DNA from: Gari tellinella
Lineage: Eukaryota > Mollusca > Bivalvia > Cardiida > Psammobiidae
Assembly (NCBI GenBank): GCA_922989275.2
Contig: OV277861.1
Location: 50,693,623 to 50,757,622, forward strand
DNA: 64,000 bases
Direction: 5' to 3'
Under the pieces are notes generated by a model that did no database searches, had not been told where the DNA came from, and saw only the letters and a program-made list of their open reading frames with translations. Shown one piece after another: positions 21,138 to 30,473 of the stretch (position 1 is its first letter; each line of letters opens with the position of its first letter). A program made the position numbers and the translations under genes.

Positions 21138-21335
21138 TACTCAACAAAAAAAGTTAAGGAATTTGCAGAAAATCATCGCAAAAATGTACACCGAAACTAA
21201 CCATTATCATTTTTTTTATTTATTTGAATAGATCCATTTCTTCGCTTGAAAGAAACATTTCCTTTAGTTTGATATCACTTATATCCTCGCTGTAGCACTG
21301 TTTCAAGTAAATTCCTTAACTTTTTTTGTTGAGTA
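21138..21335. mobile_element. TIR MITE with TACTCAACAAAAAAAGTTAA ends
   Basis: 198 bp. Left TACTCAACAAAAAAAGTTAA and right TTAACTTTTTTTGTTGAGTA are exact inverses, extended by GGAATTT/AAATTCC. TA lies at the borders, as in Tc1/mariner-type elements. There is no long central hairpin, so it is a conventional MITE. Confidence 0.8.
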
Positions 21336-21364
21336 CTAGTAAGGTTTTATCGAAGTAAAAGAGT

Positions 21365-21440
21365 ACAGTCGAACTTCGATATCTGAAACTCGTTAAACTG
21401 CTATTGGGCAGATATAGGTTATACAGCAAAGCAACTTTTT
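21365..21440. mobile_element. Family I left-end fragment
   Basis: ACAGTCGAACTTCGATATCT matches the left end of the complete copy at 32123, then diverges. Confidence 0.5.
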
Positions 21441-21728
21441 TATCAGTATTATGTTGAAAATATTAATTCAACCGAGTAGAGTTGGAAGTCAGTCAGAAGC
21501 CATTGTAACAATAGGCTGGATGGATGTTGGTATATACCTTTACTTGTAGGGCCTGTAAATAACTCATTCATCCTTAAAACTTTTAATAGACGCGATTCGA
21601 GGTTCCAAATAAGTCCATTTATGACGTTTTGTGGGGTTTTATGGTTGTTTAAGATTGCAAAATTGCAAAGAGTACATAATTATGCTCCTTTACTGTAATT
21701 TCTCCATGTTTACAAAATCTTCTCGTAT

Positions 21729-21823
21729 GGGTCTACACTTTTTGCATAGGAGAAGTTTATTATTCACAGGTACAATATTATATAAATGACGATTATACAC
21801 GTCGCTAGGGTTCCATTTGTTAA
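21729..21823. mobile_element. Family D right-half relic sharing TTAA with an E copy
   Basis: GGGTCTACACTTTTTGCATAGG, then CGTCGCTAGGGTTCCATTTG and TTAA. The left half of the element is absent. Confidence 0.6.
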
Positions 21824-22035
21824 TCCTTATCGTGCTTAGCACGACTTTGTTGACACTTAAAACAGTTTGGATCTAGAACAGACGCCACGTTACGCGGCGT
21901 CTGTTCTGGATCTAAACTGTTTGACACTCATATTCAACTTGCCTTTAGCTCAAAATACTAAAAACTTACTTTGAGGTTATTTTCGCAGACGATATATTTT
22001 AAGCAGACGACAATAATTCAGAATGATAAGGGTTA
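21820..22035. mobile_element. Family E hairpin MITE
   Basis: TTAATCCTTATCGTGC to GAATGATAAGGGTTAA. Core about 21860-21923. The stem has GAACAGACGCC paired with GGCGTCTGTTC, where other copies have GATCAG/CTGATC: a two-sided change. GCAGACGACAATAATTC subterminal block. Confidence 0.82.
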
Positions 22036-22131
22036 ACTGGTACTATTTACATGTTCTGTATGTGTTCAGTTACCACTGTTTACTGTTTAGGTCAGCAGTG
22101 TGTGTCCCGTGTGCAGCGTGCAGAGTACAGT

Positions 22132-22440
22132 AGAGAAAACGTTTTATTTCCAAATAACCCCGGTTACGCTTAAACAATTATTTTCATTGCAAACAGTTTG
22201 GACCAAGATCAGACGCCGGGTAACCCGGCTTCTGATCAGACTCCAAACTGTTTGCCATTCAGATTAAAACTGGTAGTCTGAATTGTCAAAATGTTGTCAT
22301 TTTCTATATTTCATTGCAATGCGTTTGCTTTTGAACGAAAGAATTACGTTTTCTCCACTGTATTTCAGACCGGTAGCCAACTCGCAATCTATGGCTATCG
22401 ACGGCCATCGATTTCTTGACTGAACTCATCACTGATGACA
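22132..22440. mobile_element. Family A2 hairpin element with duplicated flank
   Basis: AGAGAAAACGTTTTATTTCC to ACGTTTTCTCCACTGTA (about 22361). Core at about 22191-22255, imperfect. The following about 80 bp (TTTCAGACCGGTAGCCAAC and beyond) also match 2341-2407, so this copy and the one at 2154 descend from one larger unit. Confidence 0.7.
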
Positions 22441-22821
22441 ACTCGAGATATTTTATGATTCTGTCCTTTATTATTCCATTCATCTCTACGAAAACAATGC
22501 GACTTGGTATCAACATAGCTTTTTGTAAACACTGTCGACACTCGATAATTCGATCTCGATTTACCCTGTACCCCGTACAAACGCAGTTTGACGCCGTCAG
22601 TTTTTTATACCCTTAGAAATGATGGCTAAAATATTTGAAAGGTTCAGGTTACTTTGACCTTGACCTTTGACCTCCTGCAAAGAAAACGTTTTTCCAGGGA
22701 CATCTTCGGATGCTCACATACAAAATTAGTCATCTCTATCTGATGTGGTGTACAACATATGCCCCGGACAGAACATTTTCTATGAATTAGGTCAACGGTC
22801 AAGGTAATACTAGTACATGTA
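22441..22821. other. Unassigned stretch
   Basis: Contains CTTTGACCTTGACCTTTGACC near 22652-22672, a motif also typical of the satellite at 52390. No gene recognised. Confidence 0.35.
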
Positions 22822-23154
22822 GGGCGTTTTCACCTGAGACTCGCGAGTCTAGTAGAGTTTACCAAATGACGTAAAATGGCGCTAAAATCTGAATGCGCAC
22901 GCACTTTTCACCAGAAGACAAACCCTTCAGACGAGTAAGTAATGGGTCAAATTAGGTAGTCTGGTACCCGACTATTGGGATTTTGCGTTGTCATTTTCTG
23001 ACGCCATTTTGAAACTCGACTAACTCTGCGCAGGGACTGGGTTAGCCTAGAGTTCGGTTCAGATGTCATATGACGTCATTCGAGTACGAACGCGTTGTTC
23101 ACCTGTAACCTGAGGAACTCGGGTCGACTCGAGGATCTCAGGTGAACACGCTCG
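22822..23154. mobile_element. TIR element with GCGTTTTCACCTGAGACTCG ends
   Basis: Left GGGCGTTTTCACCTGAGACT and right GATCTCAGGTGAACACGCTC are inverted repeats 333 bp apart. Interior lacks a frame. A GGGCG...CGCTC end style is seen in hAT-like MITEs, but I cannot assign the superfamily. Confidence 0.65.
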
Positions 23155-23211
23155 TAGTTACCTGAAAATATTACGATACGATCCGTATGTTAGTACACCT
23201 TTGGATATACC

Positions 23212-23440
23212 GGCGGATGTGGTCCAGTGGTAACGCGTTCGACTATGATATCATTGGTATTGTGGTCGATCCCACGCCGGACGAAGTCCTTCGGGTGATA
23301 CTTTATAAACAGAGGTCCGACGTATCAGTGCTTATCACTGGGCATCCGAAAGGATCAGAGATATCTGTCGATAATAAGAGTTGGGTTTTCTGTATTCGCT
23401 CCCCTCTCTCTGAGCCAGTCTTGTGCGTACAATCAGCCAT
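23212..23440 (+). mobile_element. tRNA-derived SINE
   Basis: Head 23212-23283 has a polymerase III A box (GTGGTCCAGTGGTAACGC) and B box (GTGGTCGATCCCAC). The body continues to about 23440. The anticodon arm (TTCGACTATGATATCATTGG) does not fold as a proper seven-base loop, so it is not a functional tRNA gene. Confidence 0.65.
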
Positions 23441-23918
23441 GCATGGGTCCGTCTAAAGACCCCAAACCTCCCCAAACCACTCCAAACCTCTCCAAACCTG
23501 CCTAAAACACTTGAAAACAATTCAAACCACTTAAATTCCTTAATATCTAATCAAAAAGAGCTTATAAATGGCAAATTTAAGCTAAAACAATGAAAAAAAT
23601 GTTAATTTAAAATTAAATATTCGATGTTTTTCTTTTCAAGGGGAACAACTCGAACAAAACTTAAGATCACTTTACACAGTTACCTCTAAATATTAACTCA
23701 CTATCCTAATAGCCTGTTCCTGGTTTTGAAGACAAGTATTCTCTTAAAGCAGGTTGAAAGTTAAGCAGAATGCGCCTTAAGGCGCATTCTGCTTTACTTT
23801 CAGCCTGCTTTAAGCTACAATCTGCTAGAATTATAAAAACTTGCTTTTAAAAGTGGTTTAGGAGGTTTGGATAAGTTTGGGGAGGTTTTGGGTCTTTAGA
23901 CGGACCGGCCATGCATAG
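23441..23918. mobile_element. TIR element with GTCCGTCTAAAGACCC ends around a family B core
   Basis: Left GGTCCGTCTAAAGACCCCAA runs into CCTCCCCAAACC. The right end is the inverse, GGGGAGGTTTTGGGTC and TTTAGACGGACCGG. The repeats extend about 75 bp on each side with repeated CCAAACCTC blocks. A family B hairpin (23744-23813) is nested inside. Confidence 0.7.
23695..23840. mobile_element. Family B hairpin MITE, right part missing
   Basis: Core 23744-23813, near-perfect 70-bp palindrome (GCGCCTTAAGGCGC centre). Left side CCTAATAGCCTGTTCCTGG is the family end with erosion. After CTACAATCTGCTAGAATTAT the element stops. Confidence 0.75.
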
Positions 23919-24222
23919 ACGGCAGAAACGGATGTTAACAGCCAACCAAACGTCTTAGGATAGCAACATGTGGCATACCTTTTTGAGGCCAATGTGACAT
24001 TGACCATAGTTGTATAAAAGTGTGTTTGTGACTGATTTGCTCTTACTATATTAGCTAGATATATCAAATTGACTAGACTAAATTTGAAACTGGAATTGCC
24101 CACTAAAAGGTTCCAGAGTTATTGAGGTACACACTAATTCATATGATTTTCGAAAACGTCACATTGTGCAATTTATTTTAATTAGAACAATATCTTATTC
24201 ATATTCTGCAATATACTTTCAG

Positions 24223-24546
24223 GACATAATGAGACGAGCGTACAGACCCAACCTTCTTCTGACAAAAATCCGCCGGAAACTACCCCGCTCTAGATCATGG
24301 CGACTGCTGGCTCCCTTTCTGTTCTGTTTATATATAGGACATCCGATTTTATTCCGGGGACCAACCAAAGTCGACCTTCCGGACGGTATTGACTACCGGT
24401 TGTACGAACCGTTCGAACCGGAAGTGATGGTCGATTTTCCAAGAGGCAAAACGAACGAGCCGAAGATTCCACGAATCATACATCAAACATGGAAAGATCG
24501 GCTCATCCCACACAAATTTAAATCAAATATCGAATCGTTCGTACAG
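24223..24546 (+). CDS. DXD-type glycosyltransferase, first coding exon
   Basis: Coding starts at ATG 24229. The six bases before it follow a good acceptor (CAATATACTTTCAG), so a 5' UTR exon probably lies upstream. Residues 1-106. A basic N-terminus (RRAYRPN, KIRRKLPRSRS) precedes a hydrophobic segment, about residues 26-42 (LLAPFLFCLYIGHPILF), giving a type II Golgi-style signal anchor. Residues 80-90, IPRIIHQTWKD, form the hallmark entry to the catalytic domain of the Gly_transf_sug (Och1/inositol-phosphoceramide mannosyltransferase-like) family. The exon ends at GTACAG with donor GTAAGC, phase 0. The other exon is at 34787, after a 10,240-bp intron packed with mobile elements. Sugar donor and acceptor cannot be told from sequence. 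Confidence 0.88.
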
Positions 24547-24577
24547 GTAAGCATTAACCCTAGCAATACGTGAAATA

Positions 24578-25800
24578 TATAGTAAAACCTCTCTAATACG
24601 ACCATTAAAACGAAGACTACAGCGTTCCCTCTCTACAACGGCCCTCCCAACAACGTCTCCCTCCATACAACGACCCTTGTCGCAGTTCCCTACACAGGAC
24701 AATTATGTCCAACCTATTCACGACTAAAATGTAATCTGTTTAAAATTACCGTCTGCTTTTTATCTCGACTATTCGAAGAATATGGAGGGCTATTACAGTC
24801 GCACTGGCGGTGTCGCCGTTGGCGTCGGCGTTGCACTGGTTAAGGTTTTTTGTGCAACCTACAGATAAGCTTGTGTTTCTACAACCAATACTTGTATTGC
24901 ATTATAACTTCACCACATCCTCCCCACTACTGCAACAAATCATGGCTGGTAACTCTGGTTTGGATTTTGTGTGAGTTATGGCCCTTGATGGACTTAGAAA
25001 TTTTGGTTAAGGTTTTTTGTGCAACCTAAAAATAAGCTTATATCTCTGCAGCTGCTGTTTGTATGGGATTATAACTTCACCACAACCTTGCCACTAGTGC
25101 AGTCAATCAAGGCAGGTAATTCAAGTTTGCATTTAGTATGAGTTGTGGCCCTTGATGGACTTATATATTTTGGTTAAGGTTTTTTGTGCAACCTACAAAT
25201 AAGCTTATATCTCTGCAACTGCTGCAATCTGACCTGTCTTCATCTATTCAATTCTAAACCTCTACAAATCTATAATATTAATAAACAAACTATGCAAATT
25301 TTACAACATTAATACCATGTAATTTTAAAGTAAACTAACAACCAATATGGGTCTAATACTACACATAAATTATCATGCATACCAACTTCTTCCATAATCG
25401 TCTGCAAAAGCCATTTACAGTCATGTGTTCAAATGACTACCATCAAACATGCTTATCCAATATATTTATATTAGTACCCTTATCAAATTTCCAATAACGA
25501 AAAGAACCTGGAATAGTCGAGCGTGCCATCTTGCGATGGCTCTGGTTTTTCTCAAAGTTACATATTGGACATTAGACAGAAAAAAACTTAATGAAGAGTG
25601 ACAAACAGCTTGAATCCAGATCAGACGCTGGATTGAAGCTGTTTGCAAATATAAACCAATGTCCCTCGAGATAACGACTCCCTCCGAACAACGCACACAA
25701 CTTTTGTCTCCCGTTGGATGTCGTTGTAGACAGAGGCACTGTAAATGATTGTATAAAAGACAGGTGACAGCTAAAAGCAAAGTGACAGTCACCTTGCTTT
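24578..25800. mobile_element. Family C MITE split by family H, itself split by a Helitron-like element
   Basis: C left end TAGTAAAACCTCTCTAATAC, then a family H left end (CAGCGTTCCCTCTCTACAAC from about 24624), then a tandem-core Helitron-like element (24763-25546). H resumes with AAACAGCTTGAATCCAGATC and its shortened hairpin, and ends at GAGGCACTGTA (25742). C resumes at ATGATTGTATAAAAGACAGG. The CTA/GTA junctions are consistent with a TA target duplication for H. C here lost its inner stem (GTGACAGTCACCTTGC). Confidence 0.75.
24763..25546 (+). mobile_element. Helitron-like non-autonomous element (HINE/pearl-like), copy 1
   Basis: Starts TCTCGACTATTCGAAGAATA and ends with AATAGTCGAGC followed by a hairpin, GCCATC-TTGC-GATGGC, then TCTGG. 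CTCGACTATT and AATAGTCGAG are sub-terminal inverted repeats. The core contains units of 167 bp marked by GGTTAAGGTTTTTTGTGCAA at 24838, 25005 and 25172. Sub-terminal repeats, a central tandem array and a 3' hairpin match the Helentron-associated elements to which oyster pearl repeats belong. No Rep/helicase is present. Confidence 0.7.
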
Positions 25801-25814
25801 AAATTAACACAATC

Positions 25815-26790
25815 AAGTCTGTATTAAATCCATAAGTGCATTTTTCATAGTACCTATTCTATCATGTTTATTTTGGGAGAATTGTTCATGATATGTGAAA
25901 AAATAGAAGAAACAACATACGTTGGTGTGAATTTCTTTGCATTACGGCAATCTGGGAGAAGTATGTCAAATTCGATTTTTTTTCTCAAATTGTGTCAAAT
26001 TTAAAGTATAAGCTTCAGTAAAATCTATTTTAGATGAAGATATTATTTATAAACACGGTAATTTAAATTTTTGTTTTGCATTATTTTGTATGTCATGTCT
26101 ATGAGAGGTTTTTTTCACATAAATAAACCAAATTAAGAGCAAACAGGCACCAGATTTGAAAAGTATGACTCTCTGAAACATCAGCATCATTTTCATAGGA
26201 AATGATATTTATTTGTAAAATAAATTATTTGTGAAAAAATAGTAAAAACATATTTCTAGTATTTTTTTTCTTATATTGTATCAGATGAAAGTCTATAGAA
26301 AGGCAATTCAAAATATGAAAATAAATTGATATAGGCTAGTTTTTTTAGTTATAAAGGAAAAGGAGTTTCCTTTTCGCTTTACAAAATTTACACACAAAAA
26401 ACCATATCGATGCTATTTAGAGCTTCATAAAATTCACATTTGGTGTCTGTTTTGTAAATTATTTTTTCTATGAGGAAATACTACCGTAGACATGGAATCA
26501 ATAATACAAAACAAACTGCCCTGTTTGTTTTCATTTGAAATAGATTTTATTGAAGCGGATTCTTTAGAGAGGACTTAATAAAAAAAAAATCAATTTCTAA
26601 CCTGACGCACCTTTTAGAAATGGCCGTAGGACCAAAAATTGTCAACCGATATATTATATGTGTTTTGTGTTTTTTTCCAATCCTCTTAAATAGCTCTTCA
26701 AAACAAAACCATGATAGAGTGTTTTATATACTTTAAAAAATTCACAAATTAATTAGTTTAATACACCCTTAAATCAGGACTGCTATAAGT
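25815..26790. repeat. Long degenerate foldback element
   Basis: Two arms of about 450 bp. Left blocks CTATTCTATCATG (25855), AGTAAAATCTATTTTAGATG (26022) and GTCATGTCTATGAGAGG (26090) reappear inverted: GAAATAGATTTTATTGAAG (26540), CTACCGTAGACATGG (26484) and ACCATGATAGAGTG (26708). The centre is near 26350, where AAAGGAAAAGGAGTTTCCTTTT is itself palindromic. No reading frame. Probably an old foldback or composite transposon. Confidence 0.6.
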
Positions 26791-26837
26791 TGACGTGAAA
26801 AAACCTAGGATTACTAAATTGCATTTTGCGAAATCGT

Positions 26838-27224
26838 ACCTTTACCCCATAGTCTGTTTCTAGTATTGTTGACATGCGATAAGATGACATAACTCGATCA
26901 GTAACTATTGTACTCGGGGTAAGACAGTGAAAAAGTCAGCATCCGAAGAGGCAATAATTTAGCACCCCTTTGCATGTTGAGAAGAGTGAGATTTAAGTTG
27001 ACAAAGGACATGACACCATGAAAAGCTGTTATATTAGCCTACTACTAGACATTTAACGGGTTTTTTTTGACAGAAATATCACTCGATTGCGTCTATTTTT
27101 ATTTCTTATCAGGTAACCCTAAGACCGTTAACACTACAATTTTGATACACAAGTATAGCTTAAAAATATGTAATTATATATATGTTAGTATCCAATGTTT
27201 ACAATTGCTATAGTGACGAAATGG
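26838..27224. other. Family B end fragment and unassigned sequence
   Basis: CCTTTACCCCATAGTCTGTTTC (about 26841-26863) is a family B end without the rest of the element. The remainder of the interval shows no feature. Confidence 0.4.
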
Positions 27225-27621
27225 TTTAGTGGTTGAAATTATTTTTTGACCAATTAGAGTTGAGTTTTTGTGAAAAATTTTCGAGGATTAATTTTTGTAA
27301 GTCAGTACTATCAAACACTAAACAACGACTAAAAAATTTAATCCTGCGCGTGCGTATTTGGGTTGATTCAAAGGTTTTTCTTTCGGTGCGGCCGTCTGAA
27401 GTACTAGTAGCGGAGAACCTCAAAGAGCCTTTGATTAGATGACTGAAAAACAGATTGCAAGTGCAATGTCGGGTTTGGGGAATCTACAATAAACAGAAAA
27501 AAAAACAGAAAAAACACACAAAAAACCCCAAACATGTTTAGTTATAGTGACTGTAGATATTTAATTATACAAAACTAGAAAAGGATTGTCTTAACAGTAA
27601 ACTAGCACAGTGCTTCTTCTC

Positions 27622-28072
27622 TTAACCCCTTACTCCATAGATACACATTTTAACGTATTTGATTTGATCCTCTTCCATTTTATACAGTCAAGTATATGCA
27701 CCATGAGAAATATTACCTATATCCTCGCAGATAGTATCTTAACCCTTTGGCTGTGGTCGCGACTTTCATGACTTTACTGATTTTCGAATACAGTTTGGAT
27801 CCAGATCAGACGCCACGTTACGCTGCGTCTGATCTGGATCCAAACTGTTTGACACTCGTTTTTAGGATTATTTACTTAAAAATTGTATAAATCTAGATTT
27901 AAAAAAGTTTGCAGACGACAATTTTGAAGCAGACTATATTACCGCAGGATAAGGGTTAAAGCAGGCTGAAAATAATGCAGACTATTCCTAAAGGAGCATT
28001 CTGCTTTACATTCAGTCTATTTTAAGCAACCATATGTGTTCGATACTGAAAACAGGCTATGGAGTAAAGAAA
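27622..28072. mobile_element. Family B MITE interrupted by family E at a stem TTAA
   Basis: Left end TTAACCCCTTACTCCATAG. The left arm stops at GATAGTATC and TTAA. After the insertion TTAA and AGCAGGCTGAAAATAATGC resume the arm. The right end is GGCTATGGAGTAAAG. In uninterrupted copies the arm reads GGTAGCTTAAAGCAGGC, so the interruption lies exactly at TTAA. Confidence 0.85.
27739..27959. mobile_element. Family E MITE nested in a family B arm
   Basis: TTAACCCTTTGGCTG to GGATAAGGGTTAA (TTAA 27739-27742 and 27956-27959). The core has arms TACAGTTTGGATCCAGATC and mirror, one mismatch at CACGTTACGCTG. GCAGACGACAATTTTG block. The flanking TTAA copies are the target duplication. Confidence 0.88.
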
Positions 28073-28344
28073 TTTATTTCCTCACACGATTATGATTGCA
28101 TCTGGAGCCTATCCGCCAGCTGAGAAATGAAACGCAGATTGTCATTTCGGCGCAAACCATTCTAATTTGGAAAGGATATAAATGAACTGATTTTTGTTTC
28201 TTTTTAAAAGTATGTCCATTTCCTTTGACATCTCTTTGTCGGTACTATTTAAAAAGGGTGTTTTGGGAAGAACAAACGTTTTGTACCAAAAAAATAATTT
28301 CAACCACTAAATTGGTTAGTGTCTATTAGTTATGGAATGCCGGT

Positions 28345-28655
28345 CACGACATGCCAATTGCTAAATGCTAATTGCTGCTTTGCCAGTTGCTAAATGCCAT
28401 ACCATCCAAAATAGCTTACTTGGCTGGAATTTTCAGATCAAACTACAGCACCAGGCTTCACCAGATGTTGTCCTTAGACATTGCCGTGGAGGTAAAGTGA
28501 AATATTGTAGCATGTTTTCCTTTACAATTGATGCAGGCTATATTCTAATACATGTATAGAATAATTAAGCAACTGGCAAGTGGCATATTGACAATTGGCA
28601 AATTAGCATTATAGAACTAGCAAGTGACATATTAGCATTTAGCAAAGGGAAAATC
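28345..28655. repeat. Imperfect inverted repeat of AATTGCTAAATGC units
   Basis: Left arm: GCCAATTGCTAAATGCTAAT and GCCAGTTGCTAAATGCC. Right arm, inverted: AACTGGCAAGTGGCATATTG, ACAATTGGCAAATTAGC and GCATTTAGCAAAG. Each arm also has an internal short repeat. Non-coding. Confidence 0.55.
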
Positions 28656-28700
28656 GCTGGTACCGTAGTCCAATGTGTTAACCATTGGGCCACTACCGCC
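28656..28700 (-). mobile_element. tRNA-derived SINE head fragment
   Basis: On the minus strand GGCGGTAGTGGCCCAATGG and TTAACAC form an A-box region. No B box follows. It abuts the right half of a family B hairpin and probably replaced the left half. Confidence 0.45.
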
Positions 28701-28789
28701 TCAAGGCACATTCTGCTTTACTTTCAACCTGCTTTAAGTAGTTCCATGTCTACAAAACAAGAAACAGGCTATGGGATAAAGGGTTAATG
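28697..28789. mobile_element. Family B right-half relic
   Basis: AAGGCACATTCTGCTTTACT, CAACCTGCTTTAAG and GGCTATGGGATAAAGGGTTAA form the right hairpin arm and terminus. The left half is missing. Confidence 0.7.
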
Positions 28790-28913
28790 CATGTATATAT
28801 TTCATGCAAAAAAAAACAATTATAATACGTTTCTGTATTATTCCACCATGAAATAAGCAGTCAATTGTATCGACGACTACCGGTCGGTCTTCTGCTACAT
28901 ATAAATGGTTTTA

Positions 28914-29128
28914 AACCTTTTGACGTTGTAATTTCGTCTGCTTCTAAATTTTCGTCTGTTTTAATTTTTCAAGTTAAATTTTAACCATTTTTACCGAAGA
29001 AAAATCGACACGGTTGTCGAACAGCTTGGATGAAGATCAGACGCCGCGTAATGCGCCGTCTGATCTTGATCCAAACTGTTTGCATGTTTGATCAATTCAT
29101 GACCAGCAACGTAAGAGAAAATGCGTAA
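28914..29128. mobile_element. Family E hairpin MITE
   Basis: Core at about 29017-29083: CGAACAGCTTGGATGAAGATC, centre CGCGTAATGCG, mirror CTTGATCCAAACTGTTTG with mismatches. TTTCGTCTGCTTC block on the left. Termini decayed. Confidence 0.6.
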
Positions 29129-29212
29129 CTATATCTAAACATGACATGTTCGTAATAACAGCTCACTTAGTGCTTGTACAAACATGAGAGTCATATTGAA
29201 TAGCTATTACAT

Positions 29213-29450
29213 GTACAATTGAGAAAACGTTATTCTTTCCAAATAAATGCGTTTACACTAAAAACTATTATTTAAAATGCAAACAGTTTGGAGCCAGATC
29301 AGACGCCGGGTAACCCGGCGTCTGATCAGGCTCCAAACTGTTTGCCACCAAGATGAACATGAATTATCAGAATTGTCCAAAAATAGTACTTTTCTGGGGT
29401 TTAGTGCTTTGCGTTTCGTTTGCGTTTAAACGGGAAAAATAATGTTTTCG
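29213..29450 (+). mobile_element. Family A hairpin MITE
   Basis: Left end ACAATTGAGAAAACGTTATTC, an A variant. Core 29280-29344 has the single A/A mismatch otherwise perfect. Right end degenerates after AACGGGAAAAATAATG. Confidence 0.8.
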
Positions 29451-29844
29451 CCTGCCTAAAAATAAGCCGTCTGCATATTAAAACCACCGTTAGTCTTGTC
29501 CGTTCCTCCAAAGGAGTGTCAGTCATCAGTTTTTGTATCATCCAGACGCTTGTTATTGTCGTCTGATCTGAAGCTCTATTTTCGTATTTTATTTGTATTT
29601 TATTTGTAATTTAGAGTAATAGAAGTCTACAAATGCTTGGTTTGATTGTACCAGCGGAATTTGATAATGGTTTTGGGTAAATCTATTTTTGGTAGCTTAT
29701 ATTGTTGCCTTCAAAAGTAGATTTACTGATTAAACAAAAAATCCGAATGTGTATTGAAACGGTTTGTGCGGTAGAGTACTAAAGTTACATAAAAGAAGTG
29801 GCATACAATGCCTTTCTAGCATTGTCTCTTTATCTGTCGTATAA
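29451..29844. other. E-like debris and unassigned sequence
   Basis: AGCCGTCTGCATATTAAAAC and CGTCTGATCTGAAGC suggest a decayed E copy at 29460-29575. Nothing else recognised. Confidence 0.35.
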
Positions 29845-30075
29845 AATAGAAACTCGATAACTCGAACTCCCTTTAGTCGAAAGTACTCTTATTTCGAAGT
29901 TAGAGTAGCAATACCCATGTTACGTATAAACTTCGAAAAAAGGGTAACTTCGAGTAAAATGTAAACGAACTACGAAATTCAACTATGTACAGTCGACACT
30001 CGATACTTCGAACTCGCTTAAATCAATCTTACCAGTATTTCGTAGGTTGAATTTTGATAAGTCGATCTCGCTTAA
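29845..30075. mobile_element. Two family I elements, decayed, in tandem
   Basis: AAACTCGATAACTCGAACTC at 29848 and ACAGTCGACACTCGATACTT at 29990 are two left-type ends. ATTTCGAAGTTAGAG and its inverse ACTTCGAGTAAAAT are seen between. Same family as the complete copy at 32123. Confidence 0.5.
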
Positions 30076-30089
30076 CTCGAAAATCCCTA

Positions 30090-30345
30090 AACTCCATAGC
30101 CTGTTTCCAGAGCTGAAAATTGTTGACCACTTAAAGCAGGCTGAATGCACGGTAGAATGCACCTTAAGGCGCATTCTGCTAAAATACGTTCGGCCTGCTT
30201 GAAGCTATCATCTTCTAGGATATAGCAAACATTTCATATGGTGTATAGTCGTGACTAATTAAAGTGGAACTGTTTTCTTCAGTGGAAGAATACATTTTAA
30301 ATGCGTGAACATGAGTATTTATAAATGGAGAACGGTAGAGGTTAA
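30090..30345. mobile_element. Family B hairpin MITE
   Basis: AACTCCATAGCCTGTTTCC left end. Core at about 30130-30204 with centre GCACCTTAAGGCGC and mismatched arms. GTTTTCTTCAGTGGAAGAAT block, right end near GGTTAATGCG. Confidence 0.7.
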
Positions 30346-30473
30346 TGCGTTTAGATGCGTCATGCCTGTTAATGCATACATGTAGTTTTCGCTCAAATTT
30401 TTCAATGTTTTCTCCTATTGTGTACATAATATTCCCTTGACTACTGGCTTGTGTGATAATTGATCAAATCTTT

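Larger units (their letters stand above)
27225..28313. mobile_element. TIR transposon remnant with TTTAGTGGTTGAAATTA ends, three nesting levels
   Basis: Left TTTAGTGGTTGAAATTATTT and right AAATAATTTCAACCACTAAA are exact inverse copies, about 1.09 kb apart. Inside lies a family B element (27622-28072), which itself holds a family E element (27739-27959). No transposase frame was found. Confidence 0.65.

Noticed and set aside
23212..23283. Functional tRNA gene
   Set aside because: Internal promoter boxes only; the anticodon arm does not fold correctly.
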